In this document: positions 45,109-54,395 of the stretch, piece by piece
Layout: the number at the start of each line of letters is the position of its first letter
Numbering within the stretch: the stretch's first letter is position 1
Assembly (NCBI GenBank): GCA_050259615.1
Contig: JBLNAZ010000056.1
Span: forward strand, 1-64,000
Length of the DNA: 64,000 nt
Direction of reading: 5' to 3'
DNA from: JAAXKN01 sp050259615
GTDB taxonomy: Bacteria > Bacteroidota > Ignavibacteria > Ignavibacteriales > SURF-24
Made by a program: the position numbers and the translations under genes
The notes under the pieces: model-generated
Seen by the model: only the letters and a program-made list of their open reading frames with translations
Databases searched by the model: none
What the model was told of the DNA's origin: nothing

Positions 45109-46389
45109 ATGTCATTTTTTGCAACATTGGATCGTGAAAATCCTATGTCCGCACAGCTGAAAGTAGTTGGTGTTGGCGGGGGCGGCTGTAATGCAGTTGA
45201 GAGCATGATCAAAAGAGGTCTGACCGGTGTGGAATACATAGTTGTTAATACCGATTCTCAGGTGCTCATTAAAAACAGTGCTACTCACAAAATCCAGGTC
45301 GGCACCAGCGTTACACGCGGCCTTGGAGCGGGAGCCGATCCCAATGTAGGCAAGAAAGCTGTTGAAGAAGACCGTGAAAAGCTGACCAAGATACTTGAAG
45401 GCAGCGATATGGTCTTTATTACTGCCGGTATGGGCGGCGGCACCGGTACCGGTGGAGCTCCTATAGTTGCTTCAATTGCAAAAAGCCTGGGAGCATTAGT
45501 AGTAGGAATTGTTACCAAGCCTTTCAGATGGGAAGGTAAGAAAAGAATGATGAATGCCGAACAGGGTATCCAGGAATTAAGACAGTATGTCGATAGCCTT
45601 ATAGTAATTCCAAATGAAAGACTGTTAAATATACTCGACCCTTCAATTAGCGCTAATCAGGCTTTTGACAAGCCAAATGAAGTGCTCTATGAGGCTACAC
45701 GCGGAATTGCCGACATTATTACAATCGGCGGTATCATCAATGTGGACTTTGCAGACGTACGCTCGGTAATGAGCCAGAGCGGTGAAGCCTTAATGGGCTG
45801 CGGTATTGCAAGCGGTGAAAACCGGGCTATTGAAGCTGCTCAGAAGGCAATCTCATCCCCGTTACTTGAAGGCGTAAGCATTAAAGGGGCTAAGAATATT
45901 CTTCTTAATGTAACCGGCTCAAGCGCACTTACCATGCACGAGATCGATGAAGGCAACAAGGTGATTTATGATGCCGCAGGCGAAGAAGCTAACGTCATTT
46001 TCGGCTGGGTGAACAAAGAAGAAATGAATGAATATGTTTCCTACACCGTAATTGCAACCGGCTTCGACAGCAACAGAAAACAGAAGGAAACAGCTACTCA
46101 GGCTGCAAAACCACAGCCGGCTTCTTCTTTTTCATTCGGGGGCTACAGCAGGCAGGAAAATGCACAGAATGAGTTCAAATTTACAAATACAGAAGATCTG
46201 GATATTCCTACTATTTTCCGTGTTAAAGGTTCAAAGTCGGTGGCTTTGCCTGAAGAAGAGCAGGTACCTCAGAGTGGATTTACAATTGATAAAATAGCTA
46301 ACTATCAGCCTGAAGATAAAAGAAAACAGGTTGAAGATGATAGAGATGACGATGAAAGTTCATCATTCTTAAGAATGATGATGGACTAG
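45109..46389 (+). CDS. ftsZ: Cell-division GTPase FtsZ
   Basis: FtsZ polymerises into the Z ring. The 426-aa protein has VVGVGGGGCNAVESM, NTDSQVL, the GTP signature GMGGGTGTGGAP and a complete tubulin-like C-terminal domain. A strong AAGGAGG lies before the ATG. The tail is unusual: LDIPTIFR, which looks like the conserved C-terminal peptide, is at 364-371, yet the protein runs on about 55 acidic/basic residues to end SSFLRMMMD, which resembles the second half of the same peptide. It is the last gene of the dcw cluster. Confidence 0.97.
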   Translation: MSFFATLDRENPMSAQLKVVGVGGGGCNAVESMIKRGLTGVEYIVVNTDSQVLIKNSATHKIQVGTSVTRGLGAGADPNVGKKAVEEDREKLTKILEGSDMVFITAGMGGGTGTGGAPIVASIAKSLGALVVGIVTKPFRWEGKKRMMNAEQGIQELRQYVDSLIVIPNERLLNILDPSISANQAFDKPNEVLYEATRGIADIITIGGIINVDFADVRSVMSQSGEALMGCGIASGENRAIEAAQKAISSPLLEGVSIKGAKNILLNVTGSSALTMHEIDEGNKVIYDAAGEEANVIFGWVNKEEMNEYVSYTVIATGFDSNRKQKETATQAAKPQPASSFSFGGYSRQENAQNEFKFTNTEDLDIPTIFRVKGSKSVALPEEEQVPQSGFTIDKIANYQPEDKRKQVEDDRDDDESSSFLRMMMD

Positions 46390-46449
46390 AAATCAATTAA
46401 AAATTAAGAAGGAAAACTAAAAAGATAAAACTTAATACAAATTGAGATT

Positions 46450-46551
46450 AAAAAAGGCTGGCTGGGATTTCTCCTTGTTGTGGTGACAAAGATAAGCGAA
46501 AAATGACTCTTCCAATTCGCAAATGAAATCTGGCAGCCTTTTTTATTTTTA
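46450..46551 (+). terminator. Long branched terminator at the end of the dcw cluster
   Basis: AAAAAAGGCTG (46450-46460) pairs with CAGCCTTTTTT (46534-46544); GATTTC (46466-46471) pairs with GAAATC (46525-46530). Two smaller hairpins lie inside (TTGT/ACAA near 46475-46489 and GCGAA/TTCGC at 46496-46520). A T-rich tract follows. With its A-run it may also end the convergent DedA gene. Confidence 0.7.
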
Positions 46552-46555
46552 AAAA

Positions 46556-47164
46556 TCAGGAAGCCTTCCTGGCAAATTTATCCATGATTTTTTTCCGGAA
46601 CAGAAGGAAAAGTAGTATTAAAACACCCAGTATAAAAGAGATCAGTACAGTGTGGTGCTGCACGCTTCCGAGCATTACCTCCCATTTATCCCCGAAGAAG
46701 TATCCGATTGAAAGAAACCCTGCAGCCCAGATAAAAGCCCCCAGGTAAGCAAAAAGCGCAAATTCCCAAAGTTCAAGCTTACTGGTACCCGCAATTATGG
46801 CAAAAATGTGCCTGATCCCGGGAATAAAGTAGCCTATCAGAAGAGCCCAGCGCCCCACTTTTTCGAACCAGTTATGGGCTTTTGTAAGCTTTTCTTCCGT
46901 AATATGAAGATATTTGCCGTATTTGTGAAGAACATAAAGCCCGAAAGTCCGCCCGATGGTGTAGCTTAAAGTAATTCCAACCACACTGCCCAGGTATGCA
47001 GAAAAGAAAGCAGGAAGCAGCTGCAGATCACCCTTATAAACTAAAAATCCAGTTAAAGTAAGTAATGTTTCATCAGGAACAGGCAGGCCCACGATACCAA
47101 GAACAAGCAAAATGAAAATTCCCCCGTAGCCGTAGTTACTGATCCAATATTCTATGTTTCCCAT
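46556..47164 (-). CDS. DedA/VTT-domain membrane protein
   Basis: DedA-family proteins are inner-membrane proteins thought to move or recycle lipid carriers such as undecaprenyl phosphate. The 202-aa protein has about five hydrophobic segments and the family motifs GLPVPDETLLTLTGFLVYKG, GSVVGITLSYTIGRTFG and the arginine-bearing FIPGIRHIFAIIAG. ATG 47164 is chosen because GGGGAG lies five bases upstream; the longer TTG start is less likely. It lies 25 nt downstream of the glycosyltransferase gene on the same strand. Confidence 0.92.
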   Translation of the reverse strand: MGNIEYWISNYGYGGIFILLVLGIVGLPVPDETLLTLTGFLVYKGDLQLLPAFFSAYLGSVVGITLSYTIGRTFGLYVLHKYGKYLHITEEKLTKAHNWFEKVGRWALLIGYFIPGIRHIFAIIAGTSKLELWEFALFAYLGAFIWAAGFLSIGYFFGDKWEVMLGSVQHHTVLISFILGVLILLFLLFRKKIMDKFARKAS

Positions 47165-47189
47165 TGACTCCCCAAAAGTCCCCAATAAA

Positions 47190-48794
47190 TCACTTGTTAA
47201 AATTATAGTAATAGAGTTTTATGTCGGGCGAAATATACTGCCGTAAAAGTATAAAATCAGCCGACCTGTTGTCATAAGTTTCATACAGAAAATACTTCCT
47301 GTAATTTGAATAGAAAAACTTGTGGAATGAAAAGCTGGATTCATCTTTCAATGCAGCAGGTATCATGTTTTTCCAATCACGATTTTTTGAAGAAACAAGC
47401 CAGACACTCTTATGGCCCTCGTAAACCGGGCGCAATAGTGACTTCAGGCTGTCCTGCCTGAATTGCGAGTCGGCAGGATCAAATGGAATCAGAACAACGT
47501 CTGTCCTTTTGGAATAATATTCGTACATGTATCTGCAGACGCCGGCATTAAAAACTATTGCGTCGCCCTTTTTCGTATTAGCATCCAGGTACTCAACTGC
47601 CTCACGCCACGTTTCCTTGTTCGTAGTCACCAGGTTGTTTCCCCAGTTAAAAACTGACATGCCAAAAATAAGTACAAGGAGGGACATTTTCATGGTTTTT
47701 GAGGAAATATTATTCAGCCCTTTCCCAGCTAGTATAAGAAATGCTGATGAGGATGCAACGGTATATTTTACCATAAAAATAGGGGAAAGAAACTGTGAAA
47801 CAACAAAAGGCAGCAGTACCGGAACCGAAAGCCATATGAAAAGGAAAAAAGCTTCATGTACATTTACAACCGAGAGCCTGTATTCAATGTCTTCAAATTC
47901 GCCTGCAAACTTCCCCTGTGTATTGACTTTAATTACCCTGGAAATAAAAATAATTGAAAGCAGCATAAGCGGAATCATAACTGCTGCCAGAACAAGGGAA
48001 CCGGAGTACTCTACTAAAGTTTCCGGAATCTGCAGAAGCGTTGCTCTTGGAATCCATAGAATTTTTTGTGCCAGGAGAAACTGCTTGTAGAAAACAAAAA
48101 ACCAGGGGAGGAAAAGAAATATAGTTACTGCGTTTGCTGAAAGGAATGGAAGCAGGTTTTCCTTAAACCTTCTTTTGGAATAAAAGGCCATGGAAAAGAA
48201 ATAGAAACACTCTGCCGCAAGAATAAAATAGCTGTAAACATGCGTGTGAAGAAGCAGAATGTTTGCGATAATGTAGCCTATCCAGTAGCTTTTTTTATGT
48301 GAGCTGAGACTAAGCAGCAAAAGGTACATGGAAACGGCTGTTAATAAAGTAAACAGAGCGTACATCCTGGCTTCCTGTGCAGCTTCAATATTTATGTTGG
48401 ACATGGCGAAAAGGAAAGAGGAAATTAAGGCAGCCCTTTCGTCAAAAATATACTTTGCAAGCTGGTAGACGAAATAGATAGTGAGTGTACTGAAAACAAC
48501 AGACAGCCCTCTTACAGATGCCTCGCCATAACCAAAAAATGCTGTCCAGATGTGGAGCAGAAAGTAGTATAAAGGCGGATGAAAGTCGCGGGAAGTCTGC
48601 TGAATAATATCGCCAAAGGACATCTGAGCCAGCCTGACCGAATACACCTCATCAAAAGTCAGGCTTTCAGCCCCTAAATATAAAAATCTTAATACAAATC
48701 CCGTAACAACGATTAAGGGCAGCAAAATCTTGTAGGTCTCGGGTACAATAGCTTTTGACGGCTGTAAAGTACGTAATACATCTTTCTTGATCAT
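47190..48794 (-). CDS. GT39-like polyprenyl-phosphate glycosyltransferase
   Basis: The 534-aa membrane protein has about ten transmembrane helices and the family start FDEVYSVRLAQ (Asp-Glu pair near residue 47) with RDFHPPLYYFLLHIW. This matches the GT39/ArnT superfamily (PMT_2), which uses lipid-linked sugars to modify proteins or lipids on the outer face of the inner membrane. The C-terminal domain is soluble (about 395-530). Acceptor and sugar are unknown. It is cotranscribed with the DedA gene, which may recycle the lipid carrier (inference). Confidence 0.85.
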   Translation of the reverse strand: MIKKDVLRTLQPSKAIVPETYKILLPLIVVTGFVLRFLYLGAESLTFDEVYSVRLAQMSFGDIIQQTSRDFHPPLYYFLLHIWTAFFGYGEASVRGLSVVFSTLTIYFVYQLAKYIFDERAALISSFLFAMSNINIEAAQEARMYALFTLLTAVSMYLLLLSLSSHKKSYWIGYIIANILLLHTHVYSYFILAAECFYFFSMAFYSKRRFKENLLPFLSANAVTIFLFLPWFFVFYKQFLLAQKILWIPRATLLQIPETLVEYSGSLVLAAVMIPLMLLSIIFISRVIKVNTQGKFAGEFEDIEYRLSVVNVHEAFFLFIWLSVPVLLPFVVSQFLSPIFMVKYTVASSSAFLILAGKGLNNISSKTMKMSLLVLIFGMSVFNWGNNLVTTNKETWREAVEYLDANTKKGDAIVFNAGVCRYMYEYYSKRTDVVLIPFDPADSQFRQDSLKSLLRPVYEGHKSVWLVSSKNRDWKNMIPAALKDESSFSFHKFFYSNYRKYFLYETYDNRSADFILLRQYISPDIKLYYYNFNK

Positions 48795-49108
48795 TTAAAT
48801 GACATTCTTTATTTTCCAATTCTGCTTCTTTTTTTTCTAAGCCCTGTATTTAAGTTAATATAAATAAAAAATCACCCATTGCAACCAAAAATTTCGCTCT
48901 CAAAACGGTGCAAAATGAGGAAAAATATTAGCCTTTTACGATGGGAGTTATAGTCAGTATCGAAAGTGAATAAAAGAAAGACCAACAGTTGTATAAATTT
49001 AAGTACACCTGAGGGCTGCAAAGGCTGAATATTAGTGGAAAAAGCAGAATTATTCTGGCACTCCAGTTGTTACTATCAAAGTAAGAAAACAAATACCGGG
49101 GTCTAACA
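48795..49108. other. Divergent intergenic region, 314 nt
   Basis: This separates the glycosyltransferase (minus) and the FN3 lipoprotein (plus). It is AT rich at the left. A candidate minus-strand promoter is noted separately. On the plus side TAAATTTA near 48993 has no matching -35. No RNA gene or repeat was seen. Confidence 0.5.
48857..48884 (-). promoter_or_regulatory. Candidate promoter of the glycosyltransferase-DedA operon
   Basis: On the minus strand TTGCAA (48884-48879) and TATATT (48862-48857) are 16 nt apart. The start codon is about 60 nt downstream. Match is moderate. Confidence 0.35.
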
Positions 49109-49930
49109 ATGAAACTTATGAAATATTTAACCGTATTATTTATAACAGTTTATGCATTCTTTTTAGCGGGATGCAATATAAACGATCAGAACCACTATGT
49201 TCCCCCTGCACCGCCGTCGAATGTTTATTCCGTAAACGGCGACAACAGAGTGGATATATACTGGGACTTAAGCCGTAACAAAGAGGTGTCGGGCTATAAT
49301 GTTTACTACAGTTACTCCTATGACGGGAAGTATACACTTTTGGGATCTACTGAATCGGATCATTATATTGACTACGACGCAAAAAACGGCGATACGTACT
49401 ACTATGCGGTTACGGCCTATGACTTCGATGGAAATGAAAGTGACTTAAGCCGGGAGGCAGTTCAAAGTACCCCCCGTCCTGAAGATTTTAATAAAGTGAT
49501 CTATGATTACAGAAGATTCCCAAATAACTCAGGTTTTGAGTTTTCTTCCAATTCAGTGCTCCCGTACGATTCTAAAAATACCGACTTCTTCTTTGAAAAC
49601 TTTCAGGGTAAGTTCTACCTGGATGTATGGGATGACTCAGATATAATGGATATGGGGCCGACAAGAGATATTTATGACATACAGATGGCTCCGGCGCAGG
49701 GCTGGTCTCCTACAAAAGATACAGTAGCTGTTATCGGGCATACATATGTAATCTGGACTTTTGATAACCATTATGCCAAGATCAGGATATCAAATATTAC
49801 AAATGACAGGATTACCTTTGACTGGGCTTACCAGACAGTAGAAGGCAGCAGGATGCTCAAGGAGACGACAGGAGAAAGGAAAACCCTGAGTTTCGATGCA
49901 AAGAAGCACCATAGAATGCTGCTGAAATAA
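49109..49930 (+). CDS. FN3-domain lipoprotein
   Basis: The 273-aa product has a lipoprotein signal (lipobox LAGC, cysteine 22), a fibronectin type III domain at about 35-118 (VDIYWDLSRNKEVSGYNVYYS, YYAVTAYDFDGNESDLS) and a C-terminal beta-rich domain of about 145 residues that I do not recognise. The C-terminal region has TYVIWTFDNHYAKIRI and many Asp residues. It resembles the lipoprotein at 20976 in its FN3 part but not at the C-terminus. A strong terminator follows, so it is monocistronic. Function unknown. Confidence 0.82.
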   Translation: MKLMKYLTVLFITVYAFFLAGCNINDQNHYVPPAPPSNVYSVNGDNRVDIYWDLSRNKEVSGYNVYYSYSYDGKYTLLGSTESDHYIDYDAKNGDTYYYAVTAYDFDGNESDLSREAVQSTPRPEDFNKVIYDYRRFPNNSGFEFSSNSVLPYDSKNTDFFFENFQGKFYLDVWDDSDIMDMGPTRDIYDIQMAPAQGWSPTKDTVAVIGHTYVIWTFDNHYAKIRISNITNDRITFDWAYQTVEGSRMLKETTGERKTLSFDAKKHHRMLLK

Positions 49931-49992
49931 GCCTTAAGCAGACATTATACGTGCAATTAAAGCTTTAAATAATTAATGCGGCTTAGATGAAG

Positions 49993-50024
49993 AGAAAAAG
50001 CATACTTTTTAGTATGCTTTTTCT
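49993..50024. terminator. Strong intrinsic terminator
   Basis: A perfect 14-bp stem (49993-50006 with 50011-50024) has a TTTT loop and A/T-rich flanks. It ends the FN3 lipoprotein gene just before the DUF4783 gene's leader. Two TATATTTG sequences (50024-50031 and 50037-50044) follow and could be -10 elements for the next operon, but no good -35 is seen. Confidence 0.88.
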
Positions 50025-50074
50025 ATATTTGCTGTTTATATTTGGATTGATGTTTAATTTTAACGCAATTTTTA

Positions 50075-50536
50075 ATGATGCGGAAGTCTTTTTATATAAT
50101 TCTTTCCTTTAGTATCTGGCTAGCATTATGTGAAGTTTTGTATCCCCAGTCTTTTAATCCAAAAGGACAATTCAAGGACCAAAAGCTTACAGGTGATGTT
50201 CCGAAGGTAATATTTAGTAAAATTGAAGAAGGGTTTGCATTCCGGGATATCAGTAAATTTTCTGACAATATCAGCTCTCAGACCTATTTAAGCTTACCCA
50301 ACGGAATTACCGGATACTATAGTGCTACTCAGGTGTTTTATATCCTGCAGGATTTTTCACGTATCTACAGGCCCGTAAGTTTCAGGTTCCTGACGGTGAA
50401 CGACAGGACAGACAATCCTTACGCCTCGGGCTACTACAGATACGAATCTAAGGGGGTAAGGGGAACTGCACAGGTTTATATATCCCTGAAGCTATTTGGA
50501 AACAGTTGGAAGATTTCCCAGATTACGATTAACTGA
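50075..50536 (+). CDS. DUF4783-like secreted protein
   Basis: The 153-aa protein has a signal peptide (about 1-25, ending near YPQS) and a small cystatin/NTF2-like domain of about 110 residues (IEEGFAFRDISKFSDNISSQTYLSL, SATQVFYILQDFSRIYRP, YRYESKGVRGTAQVYISLKLFGNSWKISQITIN). This pattern fits DUF4783, seen in Bacteroidota and relatives; no function is established. Two adjacent ATGs at 50075 and 50078. Its stop overlaps the ATG of the large kinase by one base (TGATG), so it may give periplasmic input to that kinase (inference). Confidence 0.8.
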   Translation: MMRKSFYIILSFSIWLALCEVLYPQSFNPKGQFKDQKLTGDVPKVIFSKIEEGFAFRDISKFSDNISSQTYLSLPNGITGYYSATQVFYILQDFSRIYRPVSFRFLTVNDRTDNPYASGYYRYESKGVRGTAQVYISLKLFGNSWKISQITIN

Positions 50537-53500
50537 TGTCAGGCAAATATAAAAAAATATTAAACAAATACTTCCTGAAGGATAGTAAAAAGTATTTTGC
50601 GGTTTTTTATTTGTCTGTTTTCCTGATTTTGGTTACAGGCATCGTTTCACCTGTAATGCTTGAAAGCAGGCAGCAGAATTGGGAGAAGGAGCTAAATAAA
50701 TTAGTCACTTCTATAGAGTCCTTGGTTACCTCCGGCCTTAAGTCGCAGGAAAATGATGTCCTTAATAAAAGCGCTCAGGTAAAAGCTCTGATAAGATCTG
50801 AGGCGGGCAGGAGGAAAGCCGGTCCGCAGGGTCTCATGGAAGCCTTAAATGAAAAGAATTTTTCGGGCTATTCGGTTGAAGTATTTAATGAAAATGAGCA
50901 GCTTGCCGCCTGGACAAGTGATATTGCAATTCCGCAGGAAAGATTCTTCCCGGTTTTTTACGATCCGGGTGAAATTCACTTCTTCAGATCCGGCCTGTGT
51001 ACATATCTGACAGTCACCGATACGCTAAGGTCTTCAGGTAAGACGTACTACGAATCTGTGAGTCTCCCGGTTGAAAAATATTACGACATTCAGAATGAAT
51101 ATTATAAAAAGATAAGCCTGACCGAGAGCTTTACCAATAAGTACCTGACTCCTTTTGAGATTGAATATTCCTCGGTTGCCCAGAAGAGTCTGGATGGAAG
51201 GAAGTATTCCGTTGTCATAAACAACAACAGAAACCGCCAGATTGCCGTAGTCACGTTCTTAAAACCGGCAAAAGATGAAAGACTGGCCAGTCTGAAAGAT
51301 TTCTTTATCGATCTTCAGTCTATTCTTGCAGTCATCGGCTTTACAGGCTTACTTATGGGATTTTACAGTGAGCTGAAAGGCCTTAAAAGCAGGCTTCTTA
51401 AATCCTCAATTCTCATAGCTTTTACCGTTGCCGTAAGGTTCGGGCTCTTTTTCATGGAGATCCCGGCTAAATTTTTAGAGGGTCCTTTAACGAACGCTTC
51501 TTATTTTGCCTCGGCTTTTGGGTTCGGAATTGTAAAATCCCCGCTGGAATTCTTTATTACAGTTGTTTTTGCTCTTTTCATATGCATCAGCATATTCGAA
51601 AACGTGACCGCCTATGTAAAGGGGAACGGGAGAAATGAGAAGAATAACATATTTTTATTTGGCATCCTTACCGCAATTTCTGTCCTCCTGTATCTTATTT
51701 TTCTGAGAGGCTTAGGGGCTTCAATCAAAAGCGTGATATTTGATTCCTCTTTGAGGTATTTCAAAGAGCCGGGACTCCTGCCCAATTATCCTGCTGCTTT
51801 GATGCAGCTGAACGTGCTTCTTTTAGGAATCGGTTCAGTTTTAATTGCCGTCTCAATACTGCTGACAATATTTAACTATATCCCGTATATAGAAAAGGAT
51901 AAAGTTAAGAAAAGTATGCTCGTTGTGTTCATAGTGTTTCAGGCTGCAGGAATTGTTTATGATATTACGCAAAATGAACCCCAGGGCACCCCTCTAATCA
52001 GGATCTTATTTGTCACGTTTACTTTTATACTGGCGTATAAAATTTATTTTGAAGAGCAAAAAGTGCTCTACAATTATGTATATTTTGCCCTCATCTCATC
52101 GGTTATAACAATAAGCCTGCTCAACTACTATAACTCCTCTCTGGAGAAAGAGTCCCTTAAGACCACAGCTTATGAACTGACAAGAGCCAGCGACGAGTGG
52201 CTGGAATTCCTCGTGCGCGAGGCTTTGATAAACGCAACAAGAAGTGATGAGACCTTTAAGGCCCTGAAAGAGCAGGGGACTAACTTTGAGACCGCGGCCT
52301 TTATGATCTGGTCGCAAAGCTCCCTTCAGCGTGAGTCTATGCGCTCCTCGGTTACACTTTTGGACAGAGAAAAAAGAATGCTAGGCAGTTTTGGAGTGGA
52401 TATAGACCCCATGTACAGGGTTACCCCAATGGTGCTCAACTACGAGGGCGAAGAGATGCAGATCTTTAATAATTACAGGCCCATGGGTCTGGATGGGAAA
52501 ATTATCTCGGGCATTGTGCCTATTAAAGAAGATAATGTTCTCCTGGGCTATGTTGTGGCCTCAGTGCAATTTAATCCAGATAACTACAAGGTCAGCAGCC
52601 TTCCCCCGTTTCTGGCATCCAATTATAATTCTGCAAATTCAACCGTCAGCTTTGAAAAACTGAAAATATTTGAGTTTGAAAATGACAGGCTGAAAAATGT
52701 CCTCGGTGATATTACTCCTGCCGATACATACACGAAAAGCATCCTTTATGCCAATCCGGACCAGAGGGAAGCCTGGACTACACTTAACGTTGATGATGAG
52801 AACTATACTACTTATATACTGAGGGAAATAAAAGGGGACAAGTTAAGAACAATTGCTGTACTCTTAAGAGAAAAGAATTTTTCCTGGAGCCTTTATAATT
52901 TTTTCAAAGTGTTTTTCATTCACAGCATTTTTATAATTGTGCTGCTCCTGGCATTATATGGGGCACAGGTCAGGAAGTCGGGATTCATAAAGTATACTTT
53001 CAGGGCGCAGCTTCTTGCAGCTTTTCTTTTTATATCCTTGCTGCCGCTCATCTTTATGGCGTTTTATAACAGGAGCCTTACTGAGGAGAAAAACCGTGAC
53101 CTCATTTTATTAAAGCTCGGGCAGAATACCGGCAACATTGAAAGCTACATTAAAGAACATTTAAGGCTGGATAAAAATAAATCTTTTAACCTGATATTTT
53201 CTGAAGCTTCGCGGGACCTTAATCTCGACTTTTCCTTATATTCCGGGCTCAGGCAGACATTCAGCACTCGTGAAGAGTATTTCAGAGCGGGAATTCTGCC
53301 TGAAGTAATGAACCCTGCTGCTTACAGCAAGCTTTACTTTCAGGGATATACCAGGTACGATATGACTGAAAAAATTGAGAATTATGAATATAATTCAATT
53401 TATACCAAGGTTAACTTTGAAGGCAGGGAGTACGTACTTAAAGTAAGCGACATGTTCAATAGAATATCGCTTCCTATTACAGGCGAAGAAGTGGATATAT

Positions 53501-54393
53501 TTCTTTTCGGAAGCTATTTCTTTGCTACTATTCTCGTTATAATAATAAGCACCATTCTGGCCAACAGAATATCCTCTCCCATCAGGGGGCTGACGAAGGC
53601 TACGATTTCCGTTGCAGGCGGGGACCTGAATTTTGAAATAAAAAATCAGCAGAAAGGTGAAATCAGGGACCTTATTAACGGGTTTAATTCAATGATCAGG
53701 GAGCTGCATAGAAGTCAGTCGGAGCTTGCACAGCTGGAAAGAGAAACTGCCTGGAAGGAGATGGCACGCCAGGTAGCACACGAGATCAAAAACCCGCTTA
53801 CACCGATGAAACTTGCCGTCCAGCAGCTTGTAATTGCGTACAGGGATAAGTCGCCCAAGTTTGATGCTATTTTTGATAAAGTATCTAAAACGATTATAAA
53901 TCAGATCGACACCTTAAGCAATATTGCTTCGGAATTTTCCGGATTTGCAAGAATGCCCAACCTTAAGATGGAGAAGGTTGACATTGGCGCGGTTATTCAG
54001 GAAGCATGTGACCTTTATGTGGAAGAGAATGTGAAAATTTTTATCAGCAAGGAAGCAGTAAATCTTACTGTTGAGGCTGATAAAGACCAGCTTAAAAGAA
54101 CAATAATAAATCTTATCAGAAATTCCATTCAGGCCGGAGCAACAGCAGTAAGCCTCAGGGCACAAAAAGACGGTGAAATGGTTGACCTTGAGATCACGGA
54201 TAACGGCAGGGGAATTCCGCAGGAGTTCATTTCACGCATCTTTGAACCCAACTTTACGACAAAGGAAAAAGGTATGGGATTAGGCCTTAAGTTAGCAAAG
54301 AAGTTTATGGAAGGTATCGGCGGCAGTATAAGCATAGTTGAGTCCTCAGAGACAGGCACAAGAATCCTTCTGCAATTTAAAGGAACGCGGTAA
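50536..54393 (+). CDS. Very large NtrY-like multi-pass sensor histidine kinase
   Basis: This 1285-aa kinase has about twelve transmembrane segments: one at 19-41, eight between about 255 and 530, two near 795-850 and one near 990. Between them are three extracytoplasmic regions (about 45-250, 540-790, 855-985). Then come HAMP (about 1012-1065), HisKA with H1082 (VAHEIKNPLTPMKLAVQQL) and HATPase_c (IRNSIQAG, DNGRGIPQEF, KGMGLGLKLAKKFMEGIGG). The catalytic end is NtrY-type, but an NtrX-like regulator is not adjacent. The protein is far longer than usual NtrY (about 700-750 aa). It is followed after 2 nt by the helicase gene. Confidence 0.92.
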   Translation: MSGKYKKILNKYFLKDSKKYFAVFYLSVFLILVTGIVSPVMLESRQQNWEKELNKLVTSIESLVTSGLKSQENDVLNKSAQVKALIRSEAGRRKAGPQGLMEALNEKNFSGYSVEVFNENEQLAAWTSDIAIPQERFFPVFYDPGEIHFFRSGLCTYLTVTDTLRSSGKTYYESVSLPVEKYYDIQNEYYKKISLTESFTNKYLTPFEIEYSSVAQKSLDGRKYSVVINNNRNRQIAVVTFLKPAKDERLASLKDFFIDLQSILAVIGFTGLLMGFYSELKGLKSRLLKSSILIAFTVAVRFGLFFMEIPAKFLEGPLTNASYFASAFGFGIVKSPLEFFITVVFALFICISIFENVTAYVKGNGRNEKNNIFLFGILTAISVLLYLIFLRGLGASIKSVIFDSSLRYFKEPGLLPNYPAALMQLNVLLLGIGSVLIAVSILLTIFNYIPYIEKDKVKKSMLVVFIVFQAAGIVYDITQNEPQGTPLIRILFVTFTFILAYKIYFEEQKVLYNYVYFALISSVITISLLNYYNSSLEKESLKTTAYELTRASDEWLEFLVREALINATRSDETFKALKEQGTNFETAAFMIWSQSSLQRESMRSSVTLLDREKRMLGSFGVDIDPMYRVTPMVLNYEGEEMQIFNNYRPMGLDGKIISGIVPIKEDNVLLGYVVASVQFNPDNYKVSSLPPFLASNYNSANSTVSFEKLKIFEFENDRLKNVLGDITPADTYTKSILYANPDQREAWTTLNVDDENYTTYILREIKGDKLRTIAVLLREKNFSWSLYNFFKVFFIHSIFIIVLLLALYGAQVRKSGFIKYTFRAQLLAAFLFISLLPLIFMAFYNRSLTEEKNRDLILLKLGQNTGNIESYIKEHLRLDKNKSFNLIFSEASRDLNLDFSLYSGLRQTFSTREEYFRAGILPEVMNPAAYSKLYFQGYTRYDMTEKIENYEYNSIYTKVNFEGREYVLKVSDMFNRISLPITGEEVDIFLFGSYFFATILVIIISTILANRISSPIRGLTKATISVAGGDLNFEIKNQQKGEIRDLINGFNSMIRELHRSQSELAQLERETAWKEMARQVAHEIKNPLTPMKLAVQQLVIAYRDKSPKFDAIFDKVSKTIINQIDTLSNIASEFSGFARMPNLKMEKVDIGAVIQEACDLYVEENVKIFISKEAVNLTVEADKDQLKRTIINLIRNSIQAGATAVSLRAQKDGEMVDLEITDNGRGIPQEFISRIFEPNFTTKEKGMGLGLKLAKKFMEGIGGSISIVESSETGTRILLQFKGTR

Positions 54394-54395
54394 AA

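Noticed and set aside
46450..46551. Possible 4.5S/SRP RNA or other known small RNA at the ftsZ 3' end
   Set aside because: The conserved GGAAGG/GCAGCC-type SRP core is missing; a branched terminator explains the pairing.
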